NCBI RefSeq assembly: GCF_000002995.4
Contig: NW_025062479.1
Coordinates: forward strand, 960,001 to 1,024,000
DNA length: 64,000 nt
Direction of reading: 5' to 3'
From: Brugia malayi
Taxonomy: Eukaryota > Nematoda > Chromadorea > Rhabditida > Onchocercidae
Shown here: positions 25,667 through 40,500 of the stretch, piece after piece
Position numbering within the stretch: position 1 is the first letter of the stretch
How the letters are laid out: each line of letters starts with the position of its first letter
Made by a program: the position numbers and the translations under genes
The notes under the pieces: generated by a model
Told to the model about the DNA's origin: nothing
Seen by the model: only the letters and a program-made list of their open reading frames with translations
The model's database searches: none

Positions 25667-25942
25667 TTATTGAAGAGCTATTTTGGACTGTCCAACAAAA
25701 TACGGCTCATTTACATTTATTGCCCATTTCTCGTTTAAATGAACCGTCACCAATAAATTGAATGGTAGATGGTCGATTGTAGTTCGTCCTATTTTGTCCT
25801 TTTCCACTTTACAAACCTTTTCCGCCTCTTTACGCCTATATTTTTGTCCTCCAATAGTAGCAAGAGATGAAAGTGGTAGTAAGAAAAAGTAACAGCAATG
25901 ATAGCAGAATCTTGCACAAATTACCGTAACAATGTTCCAATC
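25667..25942 (-). CDS. Candidate terminal exon, unknown protein
   Basis: A minus-strand frame is open for 91 sense codons from a TTTTTTAG acceptor (exon start 25942) to TAA at 25669-25667. It has no ATG at its start, and an in-frame stop overlaps the acceptor, so it would need an upstream exon. GC content is about 36% by hand count, like the Wnt exons and well above the surroundings. The peptide begins with a hydrophobic Cys/Phe/Leu-rich segment (residues about 4-30, possibly a membrane helix). A basic stretch (QKYRRKEAEKVCKVEKDK) follows, then a mixed C-terminus with LLVTVHLNEKWAINVNEPYF. I recognise no family. No AATAAA is obvious just downstream. Alternatives are a non-coding upstream exon or a regulatory element of the Wnt gene, which starts about 0.6 kb downstream on the same strand. 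Confidence 0.3.
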   Translation of the reverse strand, partial: DWNIVTVICARFCYHCCYFFLLPLSSLATIGGQKYRRKEAEKVCKVEKDKIGRTTIDHLPFNLLVTVHLNEKWAINVNEPYFVGQSKIALQ

Positions 25943-28443
25943 CTAAAAAATGTTGTTGTTTAGATATGTATATATTTTTTTTGTTGAATAAAAATATTAC
26001 ATAATAAAAAAGAAATAAAAGAAATAATTCATCATAAATGTTAAACCTATTGTTGAAGAAAGAAAAATGTTAATGTTGTTCTAATTTTCATTAGCTAAAA
26101 TATCAATGCAATAACTTTGTTATGGTGAAAAAAAAAAAAAAAAAAAAAAGAGACGAAAACGAAAAACTTTTAAGAATTATCAAAAATATGTGATCAAATT
26201 TGATAAATATTTTAACATTTAAAAGAGAAATGTTAGAGAAAACGATAGGAAAAGCATATGGAAATGCTAATTTGATAAAAATTATTGAAAAATAATAATT
26301 AGTTAAACTTAATGTTGTTTGTGAAAGCTTCATAACAAAAAAAAAAAAGAGAAGTTTTTTTTTTTTTTTGCAACTATTAGAATGTTTATTCCTTTATTTT
26401 AATTATTTTTTCTAATGACATAATGATGATATGACCTAGTCAGCTGTTTCCAACAATAACATTTATTGGTTAACTTCAACCTAGAGTATCAGGATAAACC
26501 GAGAATAGAAATGAGAATATCATTGATATGTACGAAAGGAACAGGAACAGGTAGATGAGAATAATACAAGCTGTTATCAAAATATACTATCATTATTTGT
26601 AGATAAGATCACCTAAAAATATCATCTTAATCATTCATTGATAAATTTCAATGAAAGTAAATTAGAGAAAATCACTAAAGTAATGTTCTCTTTCTCTTTT
26701 TTCATTTTCTCTTTCATTTTCTTTCTTTTCTTCCTCCTTCTCAGGTATATCTCTAAGCATTTTACAAAATAAAAAAATTCTATCTTCTCAAATTTCTTAT
26801 AATTATTTTGAACAATTGAGCTAAAAACGATAAATGACACATTTGAGTTAAAAATCGCAACATCTGCTACCAATTCCAATCCTTTTCTTATTGTTAATAA
26901 TAATTGTTCGATCAAATTACGGTAATTTGACATAAATCTTAAATGCATACGATATAAATTTTACAAATTTATTTCTATTTTTTTGTTATAATTAGTAAAA
27001 TTGTTAACACACATATCTATGCATTTCTTTTTTCTTTTTCTTTTTTTTTTAATAAAATTTGTTAATTATAAAAGAAATATTAGTAAATTTTAAATGTATA
27101 ATATATGTAAAATAATGATAATAAAATTTTATAAGATAAAAATTTACGAATTAAAATTTCTAATTTTCTATTATGCATACTAGGTGATAATATAATTATA
27201 ATAATATTGATTGATATTTGAAACATGGAAAAATGATAAATTTTGGAGATTTTAAAAATGTTTATAATTAAAAGCTAACACAAAAATCAAAGTTTAAAGG
27301 ATTGAAAAAAAAAAATAGATCAACAAAGGAAACTTTATTGTTGGCTAAATAAGTGTTGGTATAATGTAAATATTTTTTAATAATTGGACTAATTGAATGT
27401 TTATTTTTTTTTTTTTTTTTGAGTAATAGACAAAATTTTCAAATCTTTTGATTTAGTAAAATTAAGATTTAAAAATTGTTTTTTTCAAAAAATTTTAACT
27501 CGCAATTTCAACATATAAAACTATTTTCAATTACAATTCAATAGAAAAAAAAATGGAAAATTATTAATAAGAAGTTAACTTAGGCTATGATAATTGACAT
27601 TTGTAATGATATACCTGTTAAGTATTAAAATTTGAACTTATCGAATATAGAAATGAAAATAGAAATGGAAATAAATCAAAATTTCAAGTAACTGTGTAAA
27701 AAGAATGAATGTTTTTGGGACAAATATTTTATAGGTGATAAAGATGGAAGAAATTTCAATGATTCATAAAAATTTCTTGATTTCAATAATCTAAAGCAAT
27801 AACATAATCATATCAAAACATAATTTAACAATAATCATATTTTATTTATCTAAATCTAAACGATATTCATTTAATATTTTCAAATTTTGCTGATTAATCA
27901 AATTCAAATTTGTTAAGCAATGAAATGAAACGAATGAATTGATTCAATAAAATAATATTATAACAAAACGATTTGTATAGAAACAAACTAATGAAATAAA
28001 AGGAGAAAAAAAAACAAACAAACTTTATGATTTTCATAAATACTAATTAAAAAATTTATATGTTTTAAAACGAAAATGCATTTATTTAAATTTATATGAA
28101 AACAAAATGCTTACATAATTTGATAAACTTAAATAAATCATAATAATAATAAATAATGATAACAAAGCATTGCATTAAAACTTCTACGATCAATTATAAA
28201 TTATAATATTTTTTTTTTGTATTCTTTTTCAGTCATATTCTTTTTTTTTTTTTTTTGTTTAAATTAAATTAACAACATTTATCATTTAATCAATTCTAAA
28301 CATTTTCAAAACTTATGTATCAATTGTCCTCCCCATTTCACTACAATCATTCCTATCACAAATCTATCCTATCGTATCCTAAGAACATTTTATTGACAAT
28401 ACTCATCATGAAACTGCCTCATCTTCAATTGTCAAAACATGCA

Positions 28444-28567
28444 GGTGTGTCTGTGTCTGTTTCTCCCTCTATCTGTGTCTGTCTGTCTGTCTGTCTATCT
28501 CTATGCATGTGTATGTATGTGTGTGTGTGTGTGTGTGTGTCTGTGTATGTATGTGTCTGTGTCTGTA
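28444..28567. repeat. TG / TCTG microsatellite cluster
   Basis: A compound repeat has CTGT tetramers (about 28475-28495), TATG units and a pure TG block at 28518-28540. The ORFs crossing it in three frames (Cys-Val, Val-Ser or Thr-His runs) are repeat artefacts. Confidence 0.9.
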
Positions 28568-31500
28568 TTGGGTCCCATTTCTACGGCCTGCTTTATTCAT
28601 ATAAATATTTATGGCTATGTCGTAAAAATCACATAAAATTGGTTCGTCCTCTCTAGCAAACACCATCTTTTCCACTTAAATCGCTTACCGGAAAAGATTG
28701 TCATTTGGGCTGAATCAGATAGGATGCAATAATGTCATACTTAGGTGAATAACGACTTCGAAATAGTCGAGGTCGAGCAATGAAACGAGAGAGAGAAAAA
28801 TGAGATTATAAGATGGGGGTGAAAGGTAAGGACAGTAAGTGTGGATAGGGGAAAGAAGAAAGCAAAAAAAAAAAAAAAAAAAAAACAAGGCAAAGTTCTA
28901 AGTATATATGGGGTAATTTGAATTTTTTTAACAATAAACCACAATAAAATGTTATGAAAATTTTTTAAATTAATTTTTAATTTTAAAACTAACTATTGTT
29001 TTTCCAATTTTTAACTTTTTGATATTAATTAAAGCGTTTTAAAGAAGAGTTTAAAATTTAATAATGTAAGTGTACAAATAAAAAGTTTTCTTTATGATAA
29101 GCAAAAACATATGCATTGTTTCGTTTTTCGTTTATTTATTTATTTTTTTCTCCGTTCTTTAACTGATATTGTTAAAATTCGTATGAAATATTTTGTTTAA
29201 AATTTATCGTTTCAATGAGGAAATATTAAACAATTTTATTTTTCTAGGATTTTTTTTTTCAGAATTTTAAATTGAATATGCTTACAAAACACAGCAAAAT
29301 TATTGTATCAAAAAAAAAAAAAAAAAGAGAGGGAGAAAAAAAAAAATGGAAATGAATAAAAATTCATAAATCAACGAAAAAGGATAAATAAATGAATGAA
29401 TAAAAGATAAAACATAAATGATGCTGTTCAGGAGAAAAATATTTGATTATTTCAAATTTTATTTAATTCATAAATCTATACATTTCAAACAGAAGCATTT
29501 ATGTTCAAATTTAAACTGAACAATATTTCAAAATCGAGAAAATATGAAATAAATTACAATGTTAGTTCAAATAACCATTATATGATCAATTATGATATAT
29601 TGAATTTCTCTTTTTTTTTTCTTTTTTTTTTTTAAAATTTTTATTACATAAACATTTAACTGCTTTTTCAATTTCATTTTAATTTTCTAAGATTTAAAAA
29701 AAAAAAAAAAAAGCTATAAAATTCAAATTTGATTCCTTTAATGGTTCTAACAGTTTATGTCAAGAGAAATTGCTATTACATAGGGCCTGAAATGGTTGCG
29801 GAAGCACTAATATTTTTTGAACCAATTTTAAAGAGTAACTGAAGAATTTAGAAAATTCATTTCTTAGAGCTTAAACAAAATAGCTTCAAACAGGCTCTTT
29901 CAATGTGAAAAAATATGGTTCTAATAAAGACGTCTAAAAGCGATAGCGAAAAGAAAAGAATGGGACGGACTTATTCCTCTCAGAGTTATTTGCATCATTT
30001 GGAATATATTGTCCATTACTTACGAAAAGGATAGACAAATATATCCTGAATAAAATTTCAAAAAAAAAAAAAGAAAAACTTTTTTTTTTTTTTGAATAAA
30101 ATTTCACTGTTTTATTTCAAGAAATCAAGGTGCATACAATTTTATATCGCAATTAATCCAATTTCATCTGCATCATTCACCCGTTTAGTTCCTTTGCAAT
30201 TTAATGATTTAAAAGGAAAAAATCGCATTCATTCTGATTTTAACTATCATATCAAATTTATTGAATTTCAGCTTTTTTTTCCTTTTTTTACTAGAAAAAA
30301 TGTTTATCTTATATAAACATAACATTTATACACATTAAAACTAATTTGAAAAGAAAATAAGTTAAGCTTAATTGATAAATATAAAATTTAAAAATTTCTT
30401 TTTTATTTTTTTCAAAAATGAACAAAAATGATGTATTTGGTTATAATTGTATAAAGCAAATACAACAAGTTTCGATCATTCAAATTTAAAAAAATAAAAA
30501 AAAAAAGAGGAACTGATGATGATTCCAATTAAAAGTGCATTTGCAATAAATACTTAATATGAGTAATCTATTCGTAATTGAATTTTTCTTTTTTTTTTTT
30601 TTTTTTTTGTTTTGCTATCTTTTCTTTTCTATATTATAACAAAGAAACTGGAATAATTACAATAATGTGAAACATTTCGGATCCGTTCACGGATATCGTA
30701 TACTGTACAAATAAACAATTATTTATCATATTTGATTATCTCGTTTATACCATCCTAAATATTCACAATGGATCTGTATACATCTAGATTATAATTTTTA
30801 CATAAAATTTTTTGAAATATTATTGAACGATTATTCATCAAATTTATTTACCATGTAAATACGATGCTAAAATCATATTTGCTATAATTTAAAAATAAAG
30901 AAACAAACATTCAAATTTGGATTTATTTTTCTGTATTCAATATCATTTATAAATAATCATTAATAATATACAAATAATTTCTCGAGAATTAAACATTATT
31001 CCATTATTATTGTGCTGTTATTGCTTTTTCCAAAGCATAAATTTTTTTTAAAGCATTTAAAAATTTCAACCTTTTTTTCATTTTTTTATTTAAAAAAAAA
31101 AGAAAAAAAAATATGTTTATTTTATTTCTATTTAAAATGATTCAGAAAAATAAATAAATAAATAAAAGATATCTATTTTTATTTATTTTAAATTATACAA
31201 TCGTATTATGATATGATATTATATTGCGCAATGAAAATTATACAATAAATTATTAAATTATTCATACAAAATAATGTAAAATTAACATTCTTATAAAATT
31301 TGAAAAATAAAAAAAGACAGATTTGGAAAGGAAACGTTGAATTCTTAAGCAAAATGATCAAAATGGGTTGTCTGTCAGTGGTTGTTGAGCAAATGGAAAG
31401 CTTTGGGCATTTTAATGGCCAACAATATATTTGTGTTTTATCTTCTGAAGGAGCTTTTCCGTCTTCTCATTAAATTGAAATCGTTATCAAATGGAACAAT

Positions 31501-34500
31501 TGATCTTAAAGATAAACCATCCATTTTACCTTTCATATCTATCACATAATATTATCCAATTTAAGCAATATAAATAATTAAATTAGAAAAATGATACAAA
31601 TTTTCTAAATAAAAAAAAAAAAAGGAAAAGAACTGAATAATTACATGATATAAAGAAATAATTAGCTAAAAATTTTCAACAATTGATTATTCGTAATAAA
31701 TTTTTACTCTTTAATAGTAATTAATAAAAAGATGAAAAAAAAAAAAAAAAAAAGAAAAAAGAAAACGAAGAAATCGATCATCAGAAAATACTTTTATTTG
31801 ATTCATCGATGGCTTTTAATTAATGATTGATTTTAAATAGAATGATTTAGTGACTAGTAAAGTAGTAAAATTCATTCAAGAATTTGCATCTTTTCGAAGA
31901 TTAATTTAAATGGATTAATTAATTAGCCAAGCAATTAATTCTCAGTGGATTTCTTTTTTTACTTTTTCAGGTTATTATTATGCACAATGAAGTGGAAAGA
32001 TTTTAATTTTCAATATGCTAGCATTTTCTTTAGCTACTAATTTAGCAGATTATCTAAGCATTGATCCATTAATTGATAATATCACTTTTTGCCAAGAGTA
32101 TTCATTTTATCATCTAACTTAACCTTTTATCATATCACTGAATTTCAAGTAAATTTCAATCCAAAATTAATGGAAATTAAAACGAAATTGTCATTCATAA
32201 ACAAATATATATGTATAATTTTGCCAATTTTTTTACAGAAATTTGCTTTCATTTGTTTTTCAATAAAGAAATGCTTAAAAAAATTTTTCTCTTTCAATTA
32301 ATTTCATTATGTTTAATTTATATAATTTCTTCTCGCAACTTTTTGATAAATGAATTCAGTAAAATAAAAAAAAAAATTGCTGGCTAATCAGCTTCTTTTT
32401 TTTTTTTAGGATGTTCGAGTACGGTCACATTTGATAAGTACAGCTTGTCAACAAAGCTAACACAATAAAGCATTAAAGTGAATTCTGATATTCTGATGGA
32501 TACATACTGAAATTTTTCCTCCTCATTTTTTTTTTTTTTTCATTTCAGAATTAATAAATTCGTAATTGATTATTAGAATTTACTTGTTGTTTTCTGAAGT
32601 GTAGTTGTTCATTCTAAAATTTAAAGAAGAAAAATGGTTTTCTGTTCTAAATTACAAAATGATACATTGCAGTAATTAATTAATGCATTTTTTAAATAAT
32701 GCAATGGGTGAGAGAAAAATTATCGCTTCATCTGGAACTTGAAATTTTCTACCATTGAAAAAAAAAAAAAAAAAAATAGTGTTTTTATCCATTTTGTATT
32801 TTGTCCAAAAACTTCCGTACACTTTTTTTTTTCCTATTTCATTAATTAATCCTAATTAGAAGACAATGCTTAATTGCAGTTTTCATGAATTGCACATTCT
32901 AATAATCTATCAAAAGTGTTAATACGAAATAAAATATTATGAATATGCATTTTTTCATCTTTCAAAAAAAAAAAATAAATTTATTGTTTATCTATTTTTC
33001 AAATTTTCCTTCTTCCTTTTTTTATTTCAAATTTTTTCTTTTCTTTCTTCGATGAATATATTTATAATTTGTTCTCATTTTTATAAGCTTCAAGTTTTCG
33101 ATTATTTTATTATCATTAAAAATGGTAATTTTATTTATTATAAGATGATTTTAACACAAAAACTTTAACTGATTTTCAAAATTGCTCAAATTTCTAAACT
33201 TTTTACAAAAAATTTATTATTACTTACTTTTTTTGTCTTTTTTTCCGTTTTTATCAAACTTATTTCTTTTTTCTTTTTTGTGCTAAAAATTTTAATTAAA
33301 TATGAAAATAATTGTTGCATATAATGCTAGAAAAATAAGCAATTTTTTTGTTTGAAATATTTTATTTTTAACTAATATTTTGCACTTAAATCATTCTACT
33401 AATCCTATTATAGTGAATTTGTTTTCATTGCTGATTGCCCTTATTGTTCTTGCAATTATTTGTTATTCACATATTTATCGTTGTTGTTGTCGCTGTTTCT
33501 ATTACTATTACTACTTTTATTATTGCTGCTACTATTTTCGGTTCTGCGTTTTATTTTTTATCATATTCATTTTTCTGTTTTTTTTTTCTTTTTTTTTTCT
33601 TTATAATTATCATTAAATGCTAAATTTTTGCTTAATTATTAATCACGAAAAATAAATTAATGTTAATTTGCTCATCTGCTAATAATTTCATTACTAAATG
33701 TTAATGTTTTTTATCATCGCTGTCACAAATTTTCATCAAATATAATAATATTACCTAAGTGCTTTCGTAATTAGTTGTTATCCATTCTAAGTTAAATTGC
33801 AAAAATTTTTTTTTCTTGAAAAAGTAATTATTGCTTTGAAAACATTTGAATTCATAATATGAAATTACTTTAATATTGCTTTATCATACAATACTAATTA
33901 AAATCTTTTTTTTTTTTTTTTAAATCATTAAAATGCGTAAACTTTGATTGCTTTATTGTATGCTGTACATATCTTCATGTAATTTATTAAAGTAATTAAA
34001 TTAATACAGACAATACAGAAATTAAAATAATGTAGAAATGGATATTAGGTAAATTTTTAATAGGAAAAATGCTAACAGAAGTTGACTATTTAACAATTTC
34101 ATTAGAAATGATGCTAGATATAAAATATATCCAATGATCAGTAACAATCCAAAATTACAATAAGACATCAGGAATTACTGATAAAAGTAAACTTGGACAC
34201 TACGACATTCAGTTTACCTGTGACATTTACCTTAGTTTACGATAATTTGCAATGATATACAAATATATGATGAGAATTTTTCACGTAGTACAAAAAATAA
34301 GCATACTTTCTGGAAAAATTTTTGCTCGTATGTACACGTATAAATTTTTTTGGCATGAAATTATTAACATTAAATCATTCGAACGATGGAATGATTCAAC
34401 GTTCAGACGTGTCTTCATTACATATTTTTATTTTTTGTCTATTTCAATTAAATTTTGTAGACGATGAAAAACTTCCGTTTTGTTGTTAGAAAAATTTCTG

Positions 34501-37500
34501 AAAAATAAGGGTGAGGCTAGAAATTTGACAATAATTATGAATAATGTCAAACAAATGATAGCATAGAAATGTGTTTGTCATTAAAAATTTACCAAAATTA
34601 ATGAACAGAAATTTACTTCTTTTTCTTTCTTTTACAAAAAAAAAAAATTGATGAAATTTGTTTAGTTGATAAAAGCGCACATATAAATAATTAGCACAAT
34701 TAATCCTTTCTTAAAGTATTTTTTTTTTTTTGCTACTGAAAATAATATTTATTAATATTTATGAAAAGAAAAAAGAAAGAAAAGAAAAAGATTCAAATGA
34801 TAAAGTTGTAGAAAGAATAATGTTATGGTGATAATAATTACAAAATTTGATAAATAATTTTATAAAAATTGTTAAATATAGCATAATTTTAAAGACACAT
34901 AAAATAATACAACTTTTTTCATAAAATAATTGAAAAAAAAAAAAAAAAAAAGGAATGGAATAAAGCAATAAATTATGTACAAAACCTTTTTTTCGCATGA
35001 AATATAATACTTACATATATTATTTTCCTTTAATTATTCAATCGTTTTTTTTTTTCTTTCATATATTTAATATAAAATAATTATTTATATAATATTTTCA
35101 AATTAAACGCTAATCAGAAAATATTGCACATGTTTTAATTTTTTTCTTAGATATTATGGTTATATGAATAAATGAATAAGTTATTAGTTTCCTTTTCTTC
35201 TCTTCAAATAATTATAATTTTTGTTATTATACAATTTTGTTAAAAAATAATATCTCAACTTCTAACTCTTTTTTTTTTTCATTTTTTTTGTTTGTTTGTT
35301 CAATAGCTTTGCTTTTTCTAGATGGTTGTTATTGTTGAATGAACAGGTAGGTATAATTAAATCATCGCACATGTAGTAATTTATATTTTATTGCATGATA
35401 ATTGCAAAATTCTTAGTTTAAAATTCAAAAAAAAAAAAAAAAAATTCTAAAAAAATTACAAACTTTGTATAAGAGAAGCATATTGAAGATTTAAATATAT
35501 TATTCATATTTCATATATAGTACTGATTTTTTTTTTTTTTTTCATTTTTTTGCCTCTTTTCTGTCTATTTTTTTTTTTTTTTTTTTTTTAAATGACAATT
35601 TTTACTTAATGATTAAACACCTTTTAAATTGTTTCCAAAAAAAAAAAAAGAAAAAATGAGGAAAATAGCAATAGAGTAGGAATATTATAAAAGTTAATAA
35701 TTATAATTGTCCAATTATTACATAATTGCTTTTTCCCCATTTTTTTTTCCTTTAATTTTAGTGAAATTATTTAATCAAAAATTGTGGACAAACTTGATTA
35801 TCCTTTTAAAAAATGGGCAATTTTTGTTGTTTATTTCATTTTGTTACTGCATCATTTTAAGTGCTTAAATAAATTTATTTAAAACAAAATTGTCATCATA
35901 GAATATCGAAATTTCAGTTTTTGACAAAATGCTTATTCGTTGACTAAATTTTTTTCTTTTATTTTCTTTTGATTCGGTTTATTTATTACGTTTCACTAAA
36001 ATTAAAGAATTAATATTAATTGATCAAAAAATATTTGTGCAAAATATGATCAATTATATTATTCAACAATTGAAAAAATACACAAGAAAATCTGCTTTTT
36101 TTTTTTTTTTTTTTTTTTTTTTGATGATCGATATTTTGGCTTAAATTTACTAAAATTACATAATTAATATCAATTAATTATAATATTGTCATTGATTCAT
36201 TCAACTTTCAGTTAAAATATTCATTTGCTAACTCAATAAAAGAACCATTTCTGGAAGAAATTAGGTAAGCAATTTTCGAAACCTTAAATTTTTTTCAAAA
36301 GAAATTCATATGCTAAATAATGATTAATTTAAATGAATATCAAATTGTAATGCTGAAAATGTTCTGTAACAGTGTACATCGTTCAATACAATTCAAATAT
36401 TTAAACATTTTTTGGTAAAAATTACTTAATTAAAGTTTAAATAAATTATTGCTTCGTTGACTAATTTATCTTATTCATTCCAAAATTTATTAATAAAATA
36501 CTTTTGAAATTATTAATTTTTTGCTTAGACAAAAATTGAAATTTTGCCTTAAATTATTTGACAAATGAAAAAAATAAGCAATTTTTCTATTTAATATTAC
36601 AATAATTCTTCATTAAAAACTTTCTGTTTTTCTGTTTTCGATTACTAATATGATTATCGATTATTAGTGTGCATTTAATATTACATATAATACGCATTGA
36701 TTCTTCTAGAAAATCAGAAAAGATGCAGTATACCAAATGAAATTTGTTATTGATAATAGCATTTGATTATAGCAATGATAGTGATAACAATTCTCATTAC
36801 TGTTGCAATTTATGATAGCAATTGATTATAATGATAATAATAGGAATGATTGTTTCATTTATCATAATTATTATGTTCAAAATAATCTTAGTTTATTAAT
36901 ATTATCATTAATATGTCCACAAAAAGAACTAATTATAATCGTTGATAATAATATCATTCATTAATCATTTTCACTTTGTTTTTTTATTTATGGCAAGAAA
37001 TTTGAAAAATTTCAACGGAAAATAATAAACATCACAAGTTAATCTTAATTTCTTCTATGATCATTGATAGATTTTATAAATTTCTCTCGAATAAACTAAT
37101 TTTATCATATTTGTTTAGTTTTAATTTGTTAGAAAAAAATTAAAAAAAAAAAAACGAAAGAATGTCCCTGTGTTTCATATGAAATTGTAGTTGCTGAATA
37201 ATGTATAAAATTTTGTATTATCACTTTTGTTAATCAATTATCAAATATAATTGTCACCAATTAAGTCAACATTTCCTTTCTTCTTGCTCATTTCATCTCC
37301 GTTAGCTCTCTCCACCTTTCAATCGACGTACATTTTTTCTCTCTCTCCCTCTCAATTTTAATTTCTTCTTCTTCTCTTCATTTTCCTTTTCATACTTCAT
37401 CATTGTCATTTCTCTACTAAAACCTTCTTCTAATCATTTCAAATAAACTCTTGGTTGTCATTTCTTGGTGACTTTCTTTCAAAAAAAAAAAAAAAAATGA

Positions 37501-40500
37501 AAATTTTATAATTCTTAAATTAAAATAAATAAATAAGGGGAAATATAATAGGAAACAAAATATAGTAATATCGAAATGTAATGCAAAAAAAAAAATAAAT
37601 AAATAAATAAATAAAATCGAATATGCAGAAAAGGATAAATAAGAGTGTTGAATAGAATATTAGTAATTAAAATGAGAACAATTATCTTTAAAAAAAAAAA
37701 AAAAAAAAATAGCTTCGTTAAGCTAAATTGTCTTGGGAATTTATATTAAATAAAGATTGTCATCGAATATTTTTATTACGTCACTTACGTCCGTCAAATT
37801 TAATCAACTATTATTTCACTTTTACATTATGTTAATTCCTTTTTTTTGTTGTTGTTGTTTCAATCGTATTTATTGGAATGATTTTACACATTGATAAAGC
37901 AGTGATAACGATAAGTGCTTAGTGTGAAAACAAAAAATGAAAAAATTTGCAATATGGAGTATTACTGAAGTGATTGGATTACTGTATGTATGATAATAGC
38001 TTCAGTTTATAACTGTTTTATCAGATAAGCTATCAGTTCATGTTTTGAACTGAACGAGCAGCACAACAACATTTCAAACTGTTTAACAAATTCACTGTTT
38101 TAGCATGATGCAAATGATGCTGACAATTCTTTTGTATTAGCATCAAATGCATGAGAATATGATGGATGGATAAGAGCATAAGAAATTGATATGAAATAAT
38201 TTTATCGTTTAAATTTATTGGAAAATTTTATTTTTAAATTTAAATATTGTGCTAAATTCATAAGTTCAAAATATGAAATTTTAGAAAAAATATATAAATT
38301 TGATGCTTTTTTTTTTGAATACTTAAAGATAGATTGTAAAAGGAGCAAATGTGATTTTTTTTTCAAAAAAAAAAAAAAGTTTATTTCAGCTAAACATTGT
38401 TATAACTTTAATTTTATCACTTATTTTTTCTTTTTTTTTTTACCGAAAAATAAAAAATAGATAAAATAAATAAACAAATAAACAAATTGCGCAAATTTCA
38501 AACTGTTCAAATATCTATGTTTGACTTAAATTAAAAAAGTTTTTTTTTTTATTAAATTTGCAAAAGAATGGTATGTTATGCGATTTATGTTATTGTTAAT
38601 AAATTGTATTCGAATTATACGTTTTGCAAATAATAATCACTTTGTTTACCAATGCGATTTTCTCATTGAATTATATCCCTTTGTAAACATAATATATCCC
38701 TAATATGTTGCTGCTAAAATTTGTAATTAAATAGATAACTAGCACTCTTTAAATTATTTTCGTTCTCAACTTGACACAAATTTCATTCCATTAGCAAACA
38801 TTTGTGATTATAATCTAATTTTAGGATTTTATTTCAATTTCATTTACTTAAACAATTTTTAATTCAATTTTTGCTAAAGGCAAGCTTCAAAAAATGGAAT
38901 TTATTGACAATATGTGATTGATGAAATTTACTGATTTAAAAACAAAAAAAAAAAAATTATTCAAATAAATGAAAGGTTAGCATTGTCTGGCTTCTTCCTT
39001 TCGCCAATTTCTCATTCATTTCCTAAGTATTCATACAATCCTGATTGCTTCTTTCTGTTTTTTTTTTTTTTGTTACGAAATAAAACAAAATATTCGGAAA
39101 GAATATCTTATTTATTTCATATAAATTTAATTGTTCTTTTCAATGAAATAAATTGCTTTATTTAATTGCAAAGAAAAGTGAATTTATTTCGGAAATAATT
39201 TCAAAAAATTTTGATAGCTAATTTTTTTCATAATTTATAAGTTCATTTCAATCAACAATCACGTACGGTTACTTTTATCATACATACGCTTATACTTACG
39301 CTATTTTGAGTTAAAATAGTTATGAAAAAAGTTTACGTGAAGCATATCCTTTTCCATTTTCATTTAGCAATGAATCGCTTATTTTTGTTCAATTTATTTC
39401 GTAAAAGAAAATGAATTATTTCAAAAAAAAAAAAAAGTGTCACATATCGAGTCACAAATCGTCTATGAATAAATTGTCGTGAAATAATCGCCGGAAAGAT
39501 TCAAAGTTGTCGTCATCACTATTCCGGAAATCTATGGTTTTTTTTCCTTGATAATATCTGTTTAATTTTCTCTAATTTATAAATTCTATTTCACTTTTTT
39601 TTTCTTTGTTTTTGAAAATTTATAAGTAAAAACTTGCCGATCCCTACTATTTTATTTAATTTTAATAATTTCTAAGTATTAATTATTATTATTTATAAAT
39701 ATTTCACTTTTTCAACAACATAATTCTACATAAATTCATTAGTAATAATCTGAATAATTTATCATAATAAAACATATCAATGCGTTTTCCTTGAATCTTC
39801 ATAAAGTTAACGATAAGATGTTAAATTATATGCAAGAATAATAAATTTCAAATGATTTTATAAGCGATATTAATTTCTCTGATGGCAAATATTAAGATTA
39901 TTCAAATGATAATAATGTGATAACATATATCACATCAAATTATGTATACTAATTTTTTCAATAATTTTCATCAAAATAACAATAAATGAATCCTGTTTTT
40001 AATTAACTGTCTGGTTAGTTCATTGAAAGTTTGATTAGTTCTTTGTTAAATTTCTTCAACATTATAACTACTTCATATTTTTTTTTTTTTTTTTTTTTTT
40101 TTTTGCACAATATTTTTTTCCAATTATAATTAATATAATAATGACAAAAATAATAATAATAATAATAATTGATAATTATTTAATATATATGTTAATAAAA
40201 TATTTCACATTTTTGAACATTTTTGAATGAATATTTCTAAGATATTAATTTTAAATATGCATAGTATTCCTATATGATAACGTAAAAATATGAAATTAAT
40301 TGCTATAAATTTCAATTAATTGAAAAATTTCATTCATTTCTTTGATAAACGAACAATGAAATATCTTTTATTTGGCTGATTGTATAAACACACAAAATTG
40401 GCAATCTTTCTCGTTCACAAATCACATATTGACCTAGATGATATTGTATTTCATTAAATTTACAATGGTTGAATTTTATACCATTGCATAAATTATACAT

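Noticed and set aside
26631..26948. 105-codon minus ORF upstream of the candidate exon at 25942
   Set aside because: The first half looks balanced but the second half is a Lys/Arg/Glu run; no donor could be found that joins it to 25942. Left as unproven.
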